Assembly (NCBI GenBank): GCA_902780235.1
Contig: CACZEL010000015.1
Coordinates: 1-41,979, forward strand
Length of the DNA stretch: 41,979 nt
Source of the DNA: an uncultured Bacteroidales bacterium
GTDB taxonomy: Bacteria; Bacteroidota; Bacteroidia; Bacteroidales; Paludibacteraceae
Reading direction: 5' to 3'
A program made the translations under genes and the position numbers. Of the stretch, positions 24,228-33,200 are shown one piece after another; the first letter of the stretch is position 1, and each line of letters starts with the position of its first letter. The notes beneath the pieces were generated by a model. The model did no database searches. It had not been told where the DNA came from and was given only the letters and a program-made list of their open reading frames with translations.

Positions 24228-27200
24228 TATTTTTTCTCAGCAGCTTTCTTCTCTGCGCGCTTAGCCTGTGCCAACTGAATGTCGTAAGCGATCGGCGAAG
24301 CGATGAACAGAGACGAATAAGTACCTACGATAATACCCATGAGGAGTGCGAACACGAAACCACGGATAGTCTCACCACCGAAGATAAAGATAGCGAGCAA
24401 TACAACGAACGTACTCATAGAGGTCGAGAACGTACGGCTGAGCGTGTTGTTCAACGCGTCGTTGATATTGATGCTCTTCTCACGCTTCGGATAGAGGCCG
24501 TTGTATTCACGTACACGGTCGAAGATGACCACGGTATCGTTGATCGAATAACCGATAACGGTCAGGATCGCCGCGATGAAGGCCTGGTCAATCTCCATGG
24601 AGAAAGGCATGATCTTCCACAGGATAGCGTACAGACCGAGGATGATCACGGTATCGTGTGCCAAAGCGGTCAATGCACCTACCGAGTAAGCGAAGTTGCG
24701 GAAACGCAGGAGGATATAGAGGAAGATCACCACAAGGGCAGCGAAAATAGCCCAAACGGCACTCGTCTTGATATCGTCTGCGATCGCCGGACCTACTTTC
24801 TGGCTCGACATGATACCTACCGATGCGTTCGAATCGGTCGAACGGAAGTCGTCGAAGGTGATGTCCTCGCCAAGGAACGGCTTGCATCCTTCGTACAACA
24901 GACCCTCGATCTGCTCGTCAGCCTCAGCGGTCTCTTCGTGGATACGATAGTTGGTAGAGATACGAACCTGGTTCGCGTCGTTACCATAGGTGATGACGTT
25001 GATACCGAAGGTCTCGCCCTCTTCGAGGGTTGCTTTGAAGACATCCTCCAAGCTCTCGCGTACATCCTGGGTATTGATGTTGTTGTCAAAACGAACAACA
25101 TAGTTACGTCCACCGGAGAAGTCGATACCGAGGTTCAGTTTACCGAACAAGTGCGGCTCCAGACCGAGGATAGCGAAGATTACGATAGCACCCGAGATGC
25201 AGTAAGCGTACTTACGTGCAGCCACGAAATCGAAGTGGATATTCTGCAGGAAGTTCTGCATCAGCTTGGTGGTGAAGCTCAGCTCCTTAGCGGTATCTTT
25301 CTTCGCGTAGTCCTCGAGCAACAGACGTGTGATGAACACAGCCGTCAGGAAGGACGAGATGATACCGATCATGTAGGTAACAGCGAAGCCCTTGATCGGG
25401 CCGGTACCGAAGATAGCCAAGATAGCACCGGTGAGGAACGAAGTCACGTTCGCATCGATGATGGCGGTGATGGCGCCCTTGAAACCGTCCTCAATAGCCT
25501 TACGCATACCCTTACCGCCACGAAGCTCCTCACGGATACGCTCGTAGATCAGCACGTTTGCATCGACTGCCATACCCATCGTCAAGACGATACCGGCGAT
25601 ACCCGGCAGGGTCAGTACGGCGCTGAACGAAGAGAGGATACCTACCAACAGGAAGACGTTGCAAACCAACGCAGCATCGGCGATCAGACCCGGGATCCAA
25701 CCATAATAGAAGATCATGTAGATCAGGATCAGGATGAAACCGAGGGCGAAGGACCAGAGACCGGATTGAATAGCCTCACGACCCAGAGACGGACCTACCA
25801 CACTCTCCTCGATGATACGAGCCGGAGCTGGCATCTTACCGGACTTCAGGGTGTTTGCCAAGTCTTTTGCCTCTTCTACGGTGAAGTTACCGGTGATCTG
25901 GCTGTTACCGCCTGCGATCTCATTCTGTACGGTCGGGAACGAATATACATATCCGTCGAGCACGATCGCTACCGATTTACCGATATTGTCTTTGGTGATA
26001 CGCTGCCAAGCCTTAGCGCCCTCAGCGTTCATCGACATCGATACATTAGCGTAAGCGCTGATCTGGCTGAAGTCCGCACGTGCGTCGGTGATCACGTCAC
26101 CCTCGAGGGATGCACGACCGTCACGCTGCGCCTTGAGGGCTACGAGCTGATAGTAAGCGTTGGCCTCGTCGATGGCTTTCACCGTCCAGTAGAAACGTGC
26201 GTCACGCGGCAGGATAGCCTTGGCGATCTGCGAGTTGAGCATAGCGTTCACTTTCGCGGTATCTACATAATGCACGGTACCGATAACCGGACCACGATAA
26301 GCCTGACCGGCTTGGTTAACCGACGGGTTGAGGATAGCGAACAGCGGGTTGCTCTTCTTGTACTCAGCGATCTGAGCAGCCTGGTCAGCCTCAGCAGCCG
26401 TACTGTCACCGAGCAACTCTGCGAGCTCGTCGTTGGCTGTTGGCTGTTGGCTGTTAGCTGTTGGCTCTTCTGCTTTCGGAGCTTCCTCTGCCTCCGGAGC
26501 GGTAGCAGCGAACTCACGGTTGATCTGAGCGAGCATCGGCAGCAACTCGGAAGCCTCGTAGGTCTCCCAGAACTCGAGGTTAGCAGAACCCTGGAGCAGT
26601 TTACGAACACGCTCCGGCTCTTTGATACCCGGGAGCTCGATCAGGATACGACCCGGTTGAGCGAGTTTCTGAATGTTCGGCTGAACAACGCCGAAACGGT
26701 CGATACGGGTACGGAGCACGTTGAACGAGTTCTGGATAGCACCGTCCACTTCTTCGCGGATCACTTTCTCTACCTCCGCATTGGTCGAGGTGAGGGTCAC
26801 TTTGTCTTTCAACTCGAAGGTCGAGAAGATAGAAGCCAACTGACCGTCCGGATCTACCTCATTGTACGACTCGATGAAGAGCGTCACGAAGTCCGCACCG
26901 CTGGATTTTTGTTTTTGCTTGGCAAGCGCCAAAGCTGCTTTGTAGTTCGGAGTCTCGTTGTGACCGCTCAGAGCATCCAAGATGTCCGGAACGGAAACCT
27001 CCATCGTCACGTTCATACCGCCCTTGAGGTCAAGACCCAAGTTGATCTCTTTCTCACGGCACTCTTTGAGCGTGTAACCAAACCACACTTTCTTTGCTGC
27101 AATCGAGTCCAGATAGAGGTACTCTTTTGCATCATCACCGGCTGCATATTCCTTCGCTTTCTTGTCATAATGACTCGTTACCAACGAGAACGACAGATAG

Positions 27201-27259
27201 AAAGCGCACACAAGTGCAAGGCAGACAGCCATAATTCTAACAAGTCCTTTGTTTTGCAT
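24227..27259 (-). CDS. secDF: Fused protein-export membrane protein SecDF
   Basis: 1010 residues: SecD and SecF in one chain, the usual form in Bacteroidota. The N-terminus has a hydrophobic first helix ([16 protein letters not shown]) and a large periplasmic region, then six helices including [30 protein letters not shown], and a second half with [15 protein letters not shown] and [24 protein letters not shown]. It uses the proton gradient to help Sec-dependent export. A Glu/Ala-rich periplasmic insertion contains [11 protein letters not shown], encoded by five heptamers (26432-26466). The gene leads an operon with clpX. Promoter at 27347-27377. Confidence 0.96.
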   Translation of the reverse strand: MQNKGLVRIMAVCLALVCAFYLSFSLVTSHYDKKAKEYAAGDDAKEYLYLDSIAAKKVWFGYTLKECREKEINLGLDLKGGMNVTMEVSVPDILDALSGHNETPNYKAALALAKQKQKSSGADFVTLFIESYNEVDPDGQLASIFSTFELKDKVTLTSTNAEVEKVIREEVDGAIQNSFNVLRTRIDRFGVVQPNIQKLAQPGRILIELPGIKEPERVRKLLQGSANLEFWETYEASELLPMLAQINREFAATAPEAEEAPKAEEPTANSQQPTANDELAELLGDSTAAEADQAAQIAEYKKSNPLFAILNPSVNQAGQAYRGPVIGTVHYVDTAKVNAMLNSQIAKAILPRDARFYWTVKAIDEANAYYQLVALKAQRDGRASLEGDVITDARADFSQISAYANVSMSMNAEGAKAWQRITKDNIGKSVAIVLDGYVYSFPTVQNEIAGGNSQITGNFTVEEAKDLANTLKSGKMPAPARIIEESVVGPSLGREAIQSGLWSFALGFILILIYMIFYYGWIPGLIADAALVCNVFLLVGILSSFSAVLTLPGIAGIVLTMGMAVDANVLIYERIREELRGGKGMRKAIEDGFKGAITAIIDANVTSFLTGAILAIFGTGPIKGFAVTYMIGIISSFLTAVFITRLLLEDYAKKDTAKELSFTTKLMQNFLQNIHFDFVAARKYAYCISGAIVIFAILGLEPHLFGKLNLGIDFSGGRNYVVRFDNNINTQDVRESLEDVFKATLEEGETFGINVITYGNDANQVRISTNYRIHEETAEADEQIEGLLYEGCKPFLGEDITFDDFRSTDSNASVGIMSSQKVGPAIADDIKTSAVWAIFAALVVIFLYILLRFRNFAYSVGALTALAHDTVIILGLYAILWKIMPFSMEIDQAFIAAILTVIGYSINDTVVIFDRVREYNGLYPKREKSININDALNNTLSRTFSTSMSTFVVLLAIFIFGGETIRGFVFALLMGIIVGTYSSLFIASPIAYDIQLAQAKRAEKKAAEKK
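26432..26466. repeat. Five-copy heptamer array inside secDF
   Basis: GTTGGCT three times, GTTAGCT, GTTGGCT: exactly 35 bp. It encodes the [11 protein letters not shown] linker within the periplasmic part of SecD. Thirty-five is not a multiple of three, so the flanking bases must compensate. Confidence 0.95.
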
Positions 27260-27346
27260 AATTTTTTGTATTTATTATTTATTATATATGCATTGTTTTT
27301 CGCGTGTACGCAAGCGCATATTCGCGCACGACACACAAAAAGTGCG

Positions 27347-27377
27347 CAAAATTACAAAAATTATTTGATATATGCAA
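27347..27377 (-). promoter_or_regulatory. Promoter of secDF-clpX
   Basis: Minus strand: TTG (27375-27377) in CTTGCATAT, 20 nt, TAATTTTG (27347-27354). It leaves a leader of about 80 nt. Confidence 0.75.
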
Positions 27378-27395
27378 GAAAAAAGACAAAAAAAC

Positions 27396-27426
27396 TTGTG
27401 TATTTGTAAAAAAAGCAGTAATTTTG
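27396..27426 (+). promoter_or_regulatory. Promoter of the small membrane protein gene
   Basis: TTG (27396-27398), 20 nt, TAATTTTG (27419-27426), divergent from the secDF promoter. The start codon at 27448 follows after about 20 nt. Confidence 0.7.
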
Positions 27427-27447
27427 CAGCCGAAATTGGAGAATATT

Positions 27448-27981
27448 ATGAGTGAATTGATTGATCATGCTACTTTGAGCGCCATGTATCGCCGCTGGGC
27501 ATACATGGTTATTGCGATTGTTGCATCGGCGTTTATGTTCACACGTCCGGTGTTCAGTTTTCAGCAAGACAAGGGTATTATTTACGTCCGTAGTTTCTCG
27601 ATGGATCAGAAGCGCTTCTACGTCACGCAGACGGAGATGAAAACGGGTGCAACGGAGATCACGGCGGTGTCGTCCGTCAAGTGGCTATACTATTGCAACA
27701 AAGCGATGCTTTGGGGCAGCATCCTGTGCTTCTTATGCTTCTTCAGCAACCCGGTGCGTCTGGGTATCACCTATGCCGTAGCCGCTATTTCCGGATTCTA
27801 CTATGTGCTGATGGTCTATTACTCGATGTACCTGTCCGATCTGCATTATGCGACCATATCGCCTAACTACATGGCGATCTTCCCCGGTATCGTATGCGCG
27901 ATGATGGTGCTGACCGGTAAGAACATTATCCGGGACGGTATCGACCGCACGGACCGCGCCCTCGAGCGATACGATTTCTAA
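27448..27981 (+). CDS. Small polytopic membrane protein, unknown function
   Basis: 177 residues with about four membrane segments: WAYMVIAIVASAFMF, AMLWGSILCFLCFF, LGITYAVAAISGFYYVLMV and AIFPGIVCAMMVL. Between the first two is a soluble loop of about 45 residues with alternating hydrophobic strands. The layout resembles Bacteroidetes DUF4293-type proteins, but I cannot confirm it. The frame is open 48 codons further upstream; the promoter at 27396-27426 lies in that part, so MSELIDHATL at 27448 is chosen. Single-gene unit ended by the hairpin at 27997-28030. Confidence 0.75.
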   Translation: MSELIDHATLSAMYRRWAYMVIAIVASAFMFTRPVFSFQQDKGIIYVRSFSMDQKRFYVTQTEMKTGATEITAVSSVKWLYYCNKAMLWGSILCFLCFFSNPVRLGITYAVAAISGFYYVLMVYYSMYLSDLHYATISPNYMAIFPGIVCAMMVLTGKNIIRDGIDRTDRALERYDF

Positions 27982-27996
27982 AACAAGCAGGCATAC

Positions 27997-28030
27997 AAAA
28001 ATCAGGCACCCGATTGGATGCCTGATTTTT
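27997..28030. terminator. Bidirectional terminator between the membrane protein gene and pckA
   Basis: ATCAGGCA (28001-28008) pairs with TGCCTGAT (28019-28026), with AAAA before and TTTT after, so it can end both convergent transcripts. Confidence 0.85.
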
Positions 28031-28032
28031 AT

Positions 28033-28091
28033 AGCTGTTGGCTATTGGCTATTAGCTATTGGCTCAAAAAGGCTAACGGCTAATAGCTAAT
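28033..28091. repeat. AGCTATT-family short repeats in the pckA 3' region
   Basis: Tandem words of the type GCTATTGGCT and ATTAGCTATT, then in opposite orientation GGCTAACGGC and TAATAGCTAA. ATTAGCTATT (28051-28060) and AATAGCTAAT (28082-28091) form a perfect 10-bp inverted repeat, so the array can fold into a hairpin just downstream of the pckA stop. Confidence 0.8.
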
Positions 28092-28094
28092 GTT

Positions 28095-29699
28095 TTACAG
28101 TTGCGGGCCTGCAGCAACGAGGGCCTTACCTGCTTCGTTCGACGTATATTTGTCGAAGTTCTTGATGAAGCGAGCAGCGAGGTCTTTTGCCTTTGCTTCC
28201 CACTCAGCAGCGTTGGCGTAGGTGTCACGCGGATCGAGGATAGCAGGATCTACGCCCGGCAGAGCGGTCGGTACTTCGAAGTTGAAGTACGGGATCTTCT
28301 TCGTTGGAGCGCTCAGGATGTCGCCACCGAGGATAGCATCGATGATACCACGGGTGTCGCGGATCGAGATACGCTTGCCGGTACCGTTCCAACCGGTGTT
28401 AACGAGGTATGCCTTTGCACCGGATTTCTCCATCTTCTTAACGAGTTCCTCTGCATATTTCGTCGGATGGAGCTCCAAGAATGCCTGACCGAAGCAAGCA
28501 GAGAAGGTCGGAGTCGGCTCGGTGATACCACGCTCGGTACCTGCCAACTTAGCCGTGAAACCAGAGAGGAAGTAGTACTTCGTCTGCTCCGGCGTCAGGA
28601 TCGATACAGGAGGCAGTACGCCGAATGCGTCAGCGCTCAGGAAGATTACGTTCTTTGCAGCAGGACCTGCACTGATCGGGCGAACGATCTTCTCGATATG
28701 GTTGATCGGATAACTTACGCGGGTGTTCTCGGTTACGCTCTTGTCAGCGAAATCGATCTTGCCGTTCTCGTCCACAGTAACGTTCTCCAGCAGGGCGTTA
28801 CGACGGATAGCAGCGTAGATGTCCGGCTCGGACTCTTTGTCCAGGTTGATAACCTTTGCATAGCAACCACCTTCGAAATTGAACACGCCCTGATCGTCCC
28901 ATCCGTGCTCGTCGTCACCGATAAGCAGACGTTTCGGGTCGGTGGACAGCGTAGTCTTACCGGTACCGGACAGACCGAAGAAGATAGCGGTGTTCTTGCC
29001 TTCCATGTCGGTGTTCGCCGAGCAGTGCATCGAAGCGATACCCTTCAACGGCAGGTAATAGTTCATCATCGAGAACATACCTTTCTTCATCTCACCGCCA
29101 TACCAGGTGTTCAGGATAACCTGCTCACGGCTCGTGGTGTTGAAGGCTACGCAAGTCTCGCTGTTCAGACCGAGCTCTTTGTAGTTCTCCACCTTTGCCA
29201 ACGAAGCGTTGTAGATCACGAAGTCCGGCTCGAAGTTAGCGAGTTCTTCCTCGCTCGGCTGGATGAACATGTTCTTTACGAAGTGAGCCTGCCAAGCTAC
29301 CTCAACGATGAAGCGAACGGCCATGCGGGTGTCTTTGTTCGCACCGCAGAAAGCGTCCACAACGTACAGGTCCTTGCCGCTCAGCTCCTTGATAGCGAGC
29401 TCTTTAACTTTTGCCCAAACGTCCTCCGACATCGGGTGGTTATCGTTCTTGTAACCCTCGGTGGTCCACCAAACGGTGTCCTTCGAGTTCTCGTCCATGA
29501 CGATGTATTTGTCTTTCGGCGAACGGCCGGTGTAGATACCGGTCATTACGTTTACGGCGTTCAGCTCGGTGTTCTGACCTTTTGCGTAGCCGGTCAACTC
29601 GGGTTTGGTCTCCTCCGCAAAGAGGTACTCGTACGACGGGTTGTGTGCGATAACGGTCGCACCCTTGATACCATACTTGGTAAGATCTAATTCTTTCAT
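28095..29699 (-). CDS. pckA: Phosphoenolpyruvate carboxykinase (ATP)
   Basis: 534 residues, standard length. It interconverts oxaloacetate and phosphoenolpyruvate with ATP/ADP in the cytoplasm; in anaerobic Bacteroidales it often runs toward oxaloacetate during fermentation to succinate. Signatures: P-loop [11 protein letters not shown] from about residue 242, the metal/nucleotide block [32 protein letters not shown] near the N-terminus, and [15 protein letters not shown]. The start [11 protein letters not shown] matches the family. The leader has four decamer repeats (29713-29752) and the promoter at 29773-29803. Confidence 0.97.
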   Translation of the reverse strand: MKELDLTKYGIKGATVIAHNPSYEYLFAEETKPELTGYAKGQNTELNAVNVMTGIYTGRSPKDKYIVMDENSKDTVWWTTEGYKNDNHPMSEDVWAKVKELAIKELSGKDLYVVDAFCGANKDTRMAVRFIVEVAWQAHFVKNMFIQPSEEELANFEPDFVIYNASLAKVENYKELGLNSETCVAFNTTSREQVILNTWYGGEMKKGMFSMMNYYLPLKGIASMHCSANTDMEGKNTAIFFGLSGTGKTTLSTDPKRLLIGDDEHGWDDQGVFNFEGGCYAKVINLDKESEPDIYAAIRRNALLENVTVDENGKIDFADKSVTENTRVSYPINHIEKIVRPISAGPAAKNVIFLSADAFGVLPPVSILTPEQTKYYFLSGFTAKLAGTERGITEPTPTFSACFGQAFLELHPTKYAEELVKKMEKSGAKAYLVNTGWNGTGKRISIRDTRGIIDAILGGDILSAPTKKIPYFNFEVPTALPGVDPAILDPRDTYANAAEWEAKAKDLAARFIKNFDKYTSNEAGKALVAAGPQL

Positions 29700-29712
29700 A
29701 ATGATATATTTT

Positions 29713-29752
29713 GTTTGATATAGTTTGACGTTGTTTGATGTGGTTTGACATT
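29713..29752. repeat. Four decamer repeats in the pckA leader
   Basis: GTTTGATATA, GTTTGACGTT, GTTTGATGTG, GTTTGACATT: exact 10-bp period with a GTTTGA core. They lie between promoter and start codon, so in the transcript they read as TCAAAC every 10 nt. This is one helical turn if a protein binds the DNA. Confidence 0.85.
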
Positions 29753-29772
29753 GTTAATTTTCAAACCGGCTA

Positions 29773-29803
29773 CAAAATTACTGCTTTTTTTGCAAATATG
29801 CAA
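29773..29803 (-). promoter_or_regulatory. Promoter of pckA
   Basis: Minus strand: TTG (29801-29803) in CTTGCATAT, 20 nt, TAATTTTG (29773-29780). The leader is about 65 nt. Confidence 0.75.
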
Positions 29804-29812
29804 GAGTAGCGC

Positions 29813-30277
29813 TTATTTTTTAAGAATTTTCTTAAAATTGGTACTTTTGCTTATCAAAACAATTTTCTTTTTGAGAAGATAGAGCATCGCGAGCACAAGC
29901 AGTACAAGCGGCGAACCGATCGGAGTTGCACCCACCTCACCAACCGCAAGTTCTTCGGATGGGTCCGTATCATTCCACGGATCATATTCTGAACGAGCCC
30001 TACGAGGCGAAGAAGTCTCGAAAGGATTGTACGTTTCGGCGGTCGTATAAGAGGTCTTTCCAACCACCGGCGTATAGGTAGAGGTTGATTGGAAACGATA
30101 GTCCGCCGGATAGAGATCATTGCTCATCACGGGTTTCGTTCGCCATGCGGACGGTTGCTGCGCAGACTGGTATGTCTGCACAAGCTGGTATGCCTGAACC
30201 GGAGACAGTGCGCCTCCGAGCATCAGTAACCAGATCGTTACTATTCCTATGTAAATACGATTGTTTCTACTCATCAT
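29813..30277 (-). CDS. Small exported protein with a C-terminal membrane anchor, partner of giant protein B
   Basis: 154 residues. There is an N-terminal signal (IYIGIVTIWLLMLGGALSPVQA), then a low-complexity Tyr/Thr/Ser-rich middle with no known domain. The C-terminus is a short VGATPIGSP motif, a membrane helix (LVLLVLAMLYLL) and a basic cluster (KKK). This tripartite end resembles PEP-CTERM/LPXTG-like sorting tails and is probably a membrane retention signal. The start ATG overlaps the giant-protein stop by one base (TGATG) with GAGG upstream, so translation is coupled. GTG at 30280 or ATG at 30274 are alternatives. No function known. Confidence 0.7.
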   Translation of the reverse strand: MMSRNNRIYIGIVTIWLLMLGGALSPVQAYQLVQTYQSAQQPSAWRTKPVMSNDLYPADYRFQSTSTYTPVVGKTSYTTAETYNPFETSSPRRARSEYDPWNDTDPSEELAVGEVGATPIGSPLVLLVLAMLYLLKKKIVLISKSTNFKKILKK

Positions 30278-33200
30278 CACCTCACTCTCTGTCCGAACAT
30301 CGTATATACATGTCCGCCACGCAGGATATATACCTGACCGTTGTATATGATTTTCTGTACTTCTTCAGCCTGTAGGGGTTGGGGTTCATGGGTGCCGATA
30401 CCGGTGGTAACACCCTCTCCGCCGGATTGCGCATCGGGGTTAAAGCCACGACGACGGATATAATAGCGCCGTTGATGGTTCGCCTCCGGTGTCTCGATCT
30501 TGATACAGATACCGTCGCAGATAGGACGCTCCGTACCCAAGAGCGCATCGTAGAGCACGAGACTGCCGTCGATATTATTCACGCCGGTGAACCACAGTTC
30601 GGTTGTCGGATCGTACGGCAAGGCACTCATGTAGAACGAGACCGGTACGTTCACGATCGAGTCACGCAGATCAATACTCAGACCATAGCCATCATTCATC
30701 GCGTAAATATTGAACGGCGTAGTCGGGGTATTGGTCATGTGGAAATTATCGATATTGACGGTAGTCAGCATCGCATCTTCTCCTTGGATGATCGCCTCGT
30801 GATAACCCTGACCTAAGATCAGGCGGGAGTTACATCTGGGCGAAACGGGATTGATTGCTGTCACGGTCATGATACCCGGAGTAATTGGTAATTGGTCATT
30901 GGTCATTGGTGAACGTTGCGGCGCTTGTGCCAGTTCCTGGTCACCACCGCCTCCACCGCAGGCATAGACCGCCGGCACTTTCTGCTCCACCTCGGTCAGC
31001 ACGCGATAGGCGTTGAGCACGAGTGTCTTCGAGTTGACAGCAGGTCCGTCACGCAGTTTGACTATCATCGCATGCATCGGCGGCAGGTAACGGTCTTTGT
31101 TCGTGATAATGTCTTCCGATCCTCCGGATTCTGCTACCGCTTGGGTCACCGATTGATAGCGACCGTTCGCATTGATATAATCGACCTCCTGCTTGAGGCA
31201 GTTATCGGCTACGAAGCCCCAGATGTCGATATAGCCCATAGAGGGGTTACCAAAGACGAACGAGGTGGTCGTTATATCGTCACCCTCTGCCGTAGTATCG
31301 TTCGTAATAGTGTATTCCTCGTAATCGGCATGGAAAGCCAGTTTGCCGGCTTCGGTACCATCTCTTGCTACATCGGTACGCAGCGCATTCAAGTTTTGCT
31401 CGTAGAGGTCATACATCTTATCACCAAACTTGTTGTAGTAATAATACTTGTCATCGTGTTTGGGCAGACGCACAACGGAGGTCTCGTTTGCCACGTTCGA
31501 ACGGGCATAAACCGACCAACCCATACCGGCCGGCATCGGCAGCGACAGACCGTTGGTCACTTTCGACCAGTCAGCAGTTGCATTCCGAATGGTATCTTCC
31601 GTATCTTCACCGTTACCCTTACGGAGGGTCGTGCGGCTGTAGAGTGAAAGCCAGAAGGAGGTATTACCGGTGGTATAATTACGTCCGGCAGCATCGAACT
31701 CACCTACCTCCCAAAGCGGTGTCTCGCCGTTGATATCGGCCTGAGCGCGGAAGAGGTCACCGCTGATCATACCCTCTACAGGTGATGCACGGAAAGCCCA
31801 TTTGTTATACGGCATGCTCATGTCGGCCACAGCGTCATTGTATTCCATACGTTGCTGCTGTCCCATCGCAGCTTCCGGCAGGAAGCGGATAGCGTTACAG
31901 GTGTTGTACTGGAAGTTCACTTTCTGAACCGAGTCCTTCCATTCGGTCGGCATCGGCGGTACAACCGGATAAGGCAACCCGTCTTCCATCTTCGGAATCA
32001 GGACAGATATACCTGCCATCGGGGCGAAGTGGGTCTCCGTTTCAATCGGATTGTTATACTCGTCGATAGCGATCCAGTTATCGGCGTTATTCCATCCGTT
32101 GCTTTGCTCCGATTGCGGCTCCCAACGCAGGTAACTCGGCACAACGGAGAGGATGAACGGCACCGTACCTACGGCACAACCACCCTTGATCGTATCATGG
32201 CCTAAGTAATCCTGCAGGTTGATATTGAAGGTATAGCTGTATCCCGGTCGCATATGGTAACTATCGGGGGTCGGAACCAAAAGGATACTATCGCCTTTTG
32301 CGTAATACGTTGCTATCTCAGCCGGGTAGGTTTTATCCGGAATAAGGCTCAGCGTATGAATACCTTCGCGGAACTCAGGATCGTTGGTCTCGCGGAGCGT
32401 GATTGTTTTGATACCTACGTTAGCTGCAATCGAATCGACACGCAGTTTGAACTCGTCATTTGCCACGGTCTCGGAAAGCAAGACCTCAATCGGCTTTCGC
32501 ATCTGCGTGGAGTCACGATGGAGGCCGCCGATGATAAGCGGCAAAGCGGCCTTGGTTGTATCCGGGCTAAGTTTGACAAATATCGGCGCCGGGCACACTT
32601 CTATATTGGCCTTGGAGAGCGCATCCGTACCTGTTCCTACAATCGGGAAGATGACGAATTTCGCCGTATCACCGGTGGTTACGGTCACGGTCTGCTTGCG
32701 TTGATAGAGCGTAAGGAAACCATTATTCACCAGCGAACTGATCATATCATACGCATCGAGCCCCGCTTGCTTAAACTCTTTTCCCTGAGCGTTACGCTTC
32801 AGCACGTTCTTATTGATAGACGAGAGGTTCGGGGCGAACTGGTTGACATTCGCGCCTTCCACACGCAGTACATCTCTGAGGACCTTTTTGATATCGCTGT
32901 AGTAGTAGCCATACCGTTCCTTACTGGAAGCCTCGGCTGTATCGCCGTAGAGCAACCAGTCGTTGATACACGAACCCTCCAAATCGATCGGCGCCACACT
33001 ATCGAGGTAGAGCGAACCTTTGACACGGAGGCTGACATTATAGGTCGAGTTGACACACATACCCATCACCTCGGTGTAAGGTTGCTCCATTCCGTTGAGT
33101 TCAAGGAGCATCCTGTTGCTCACTTTCAGACGACTCGTCAAACCGCATATACTGCTCAGCAGCATAGATGAATCCGGATACATATGCACCGTGAACTCAT

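Noticed and set aside
24656-27409. 917-codon open frame on the plus strand opposite secDF
   Set aside because: Low-complexity translation without domains; it is the antisense shadow of a strongly codon-biased gene that avoids TTA, CTA and TCA codons.
28101-29690. 529-codon open frame opposite pckA
   Set aside because: Antisense shadow of pckA; the pckA frame has all PEPCK signatures and its own promoter.
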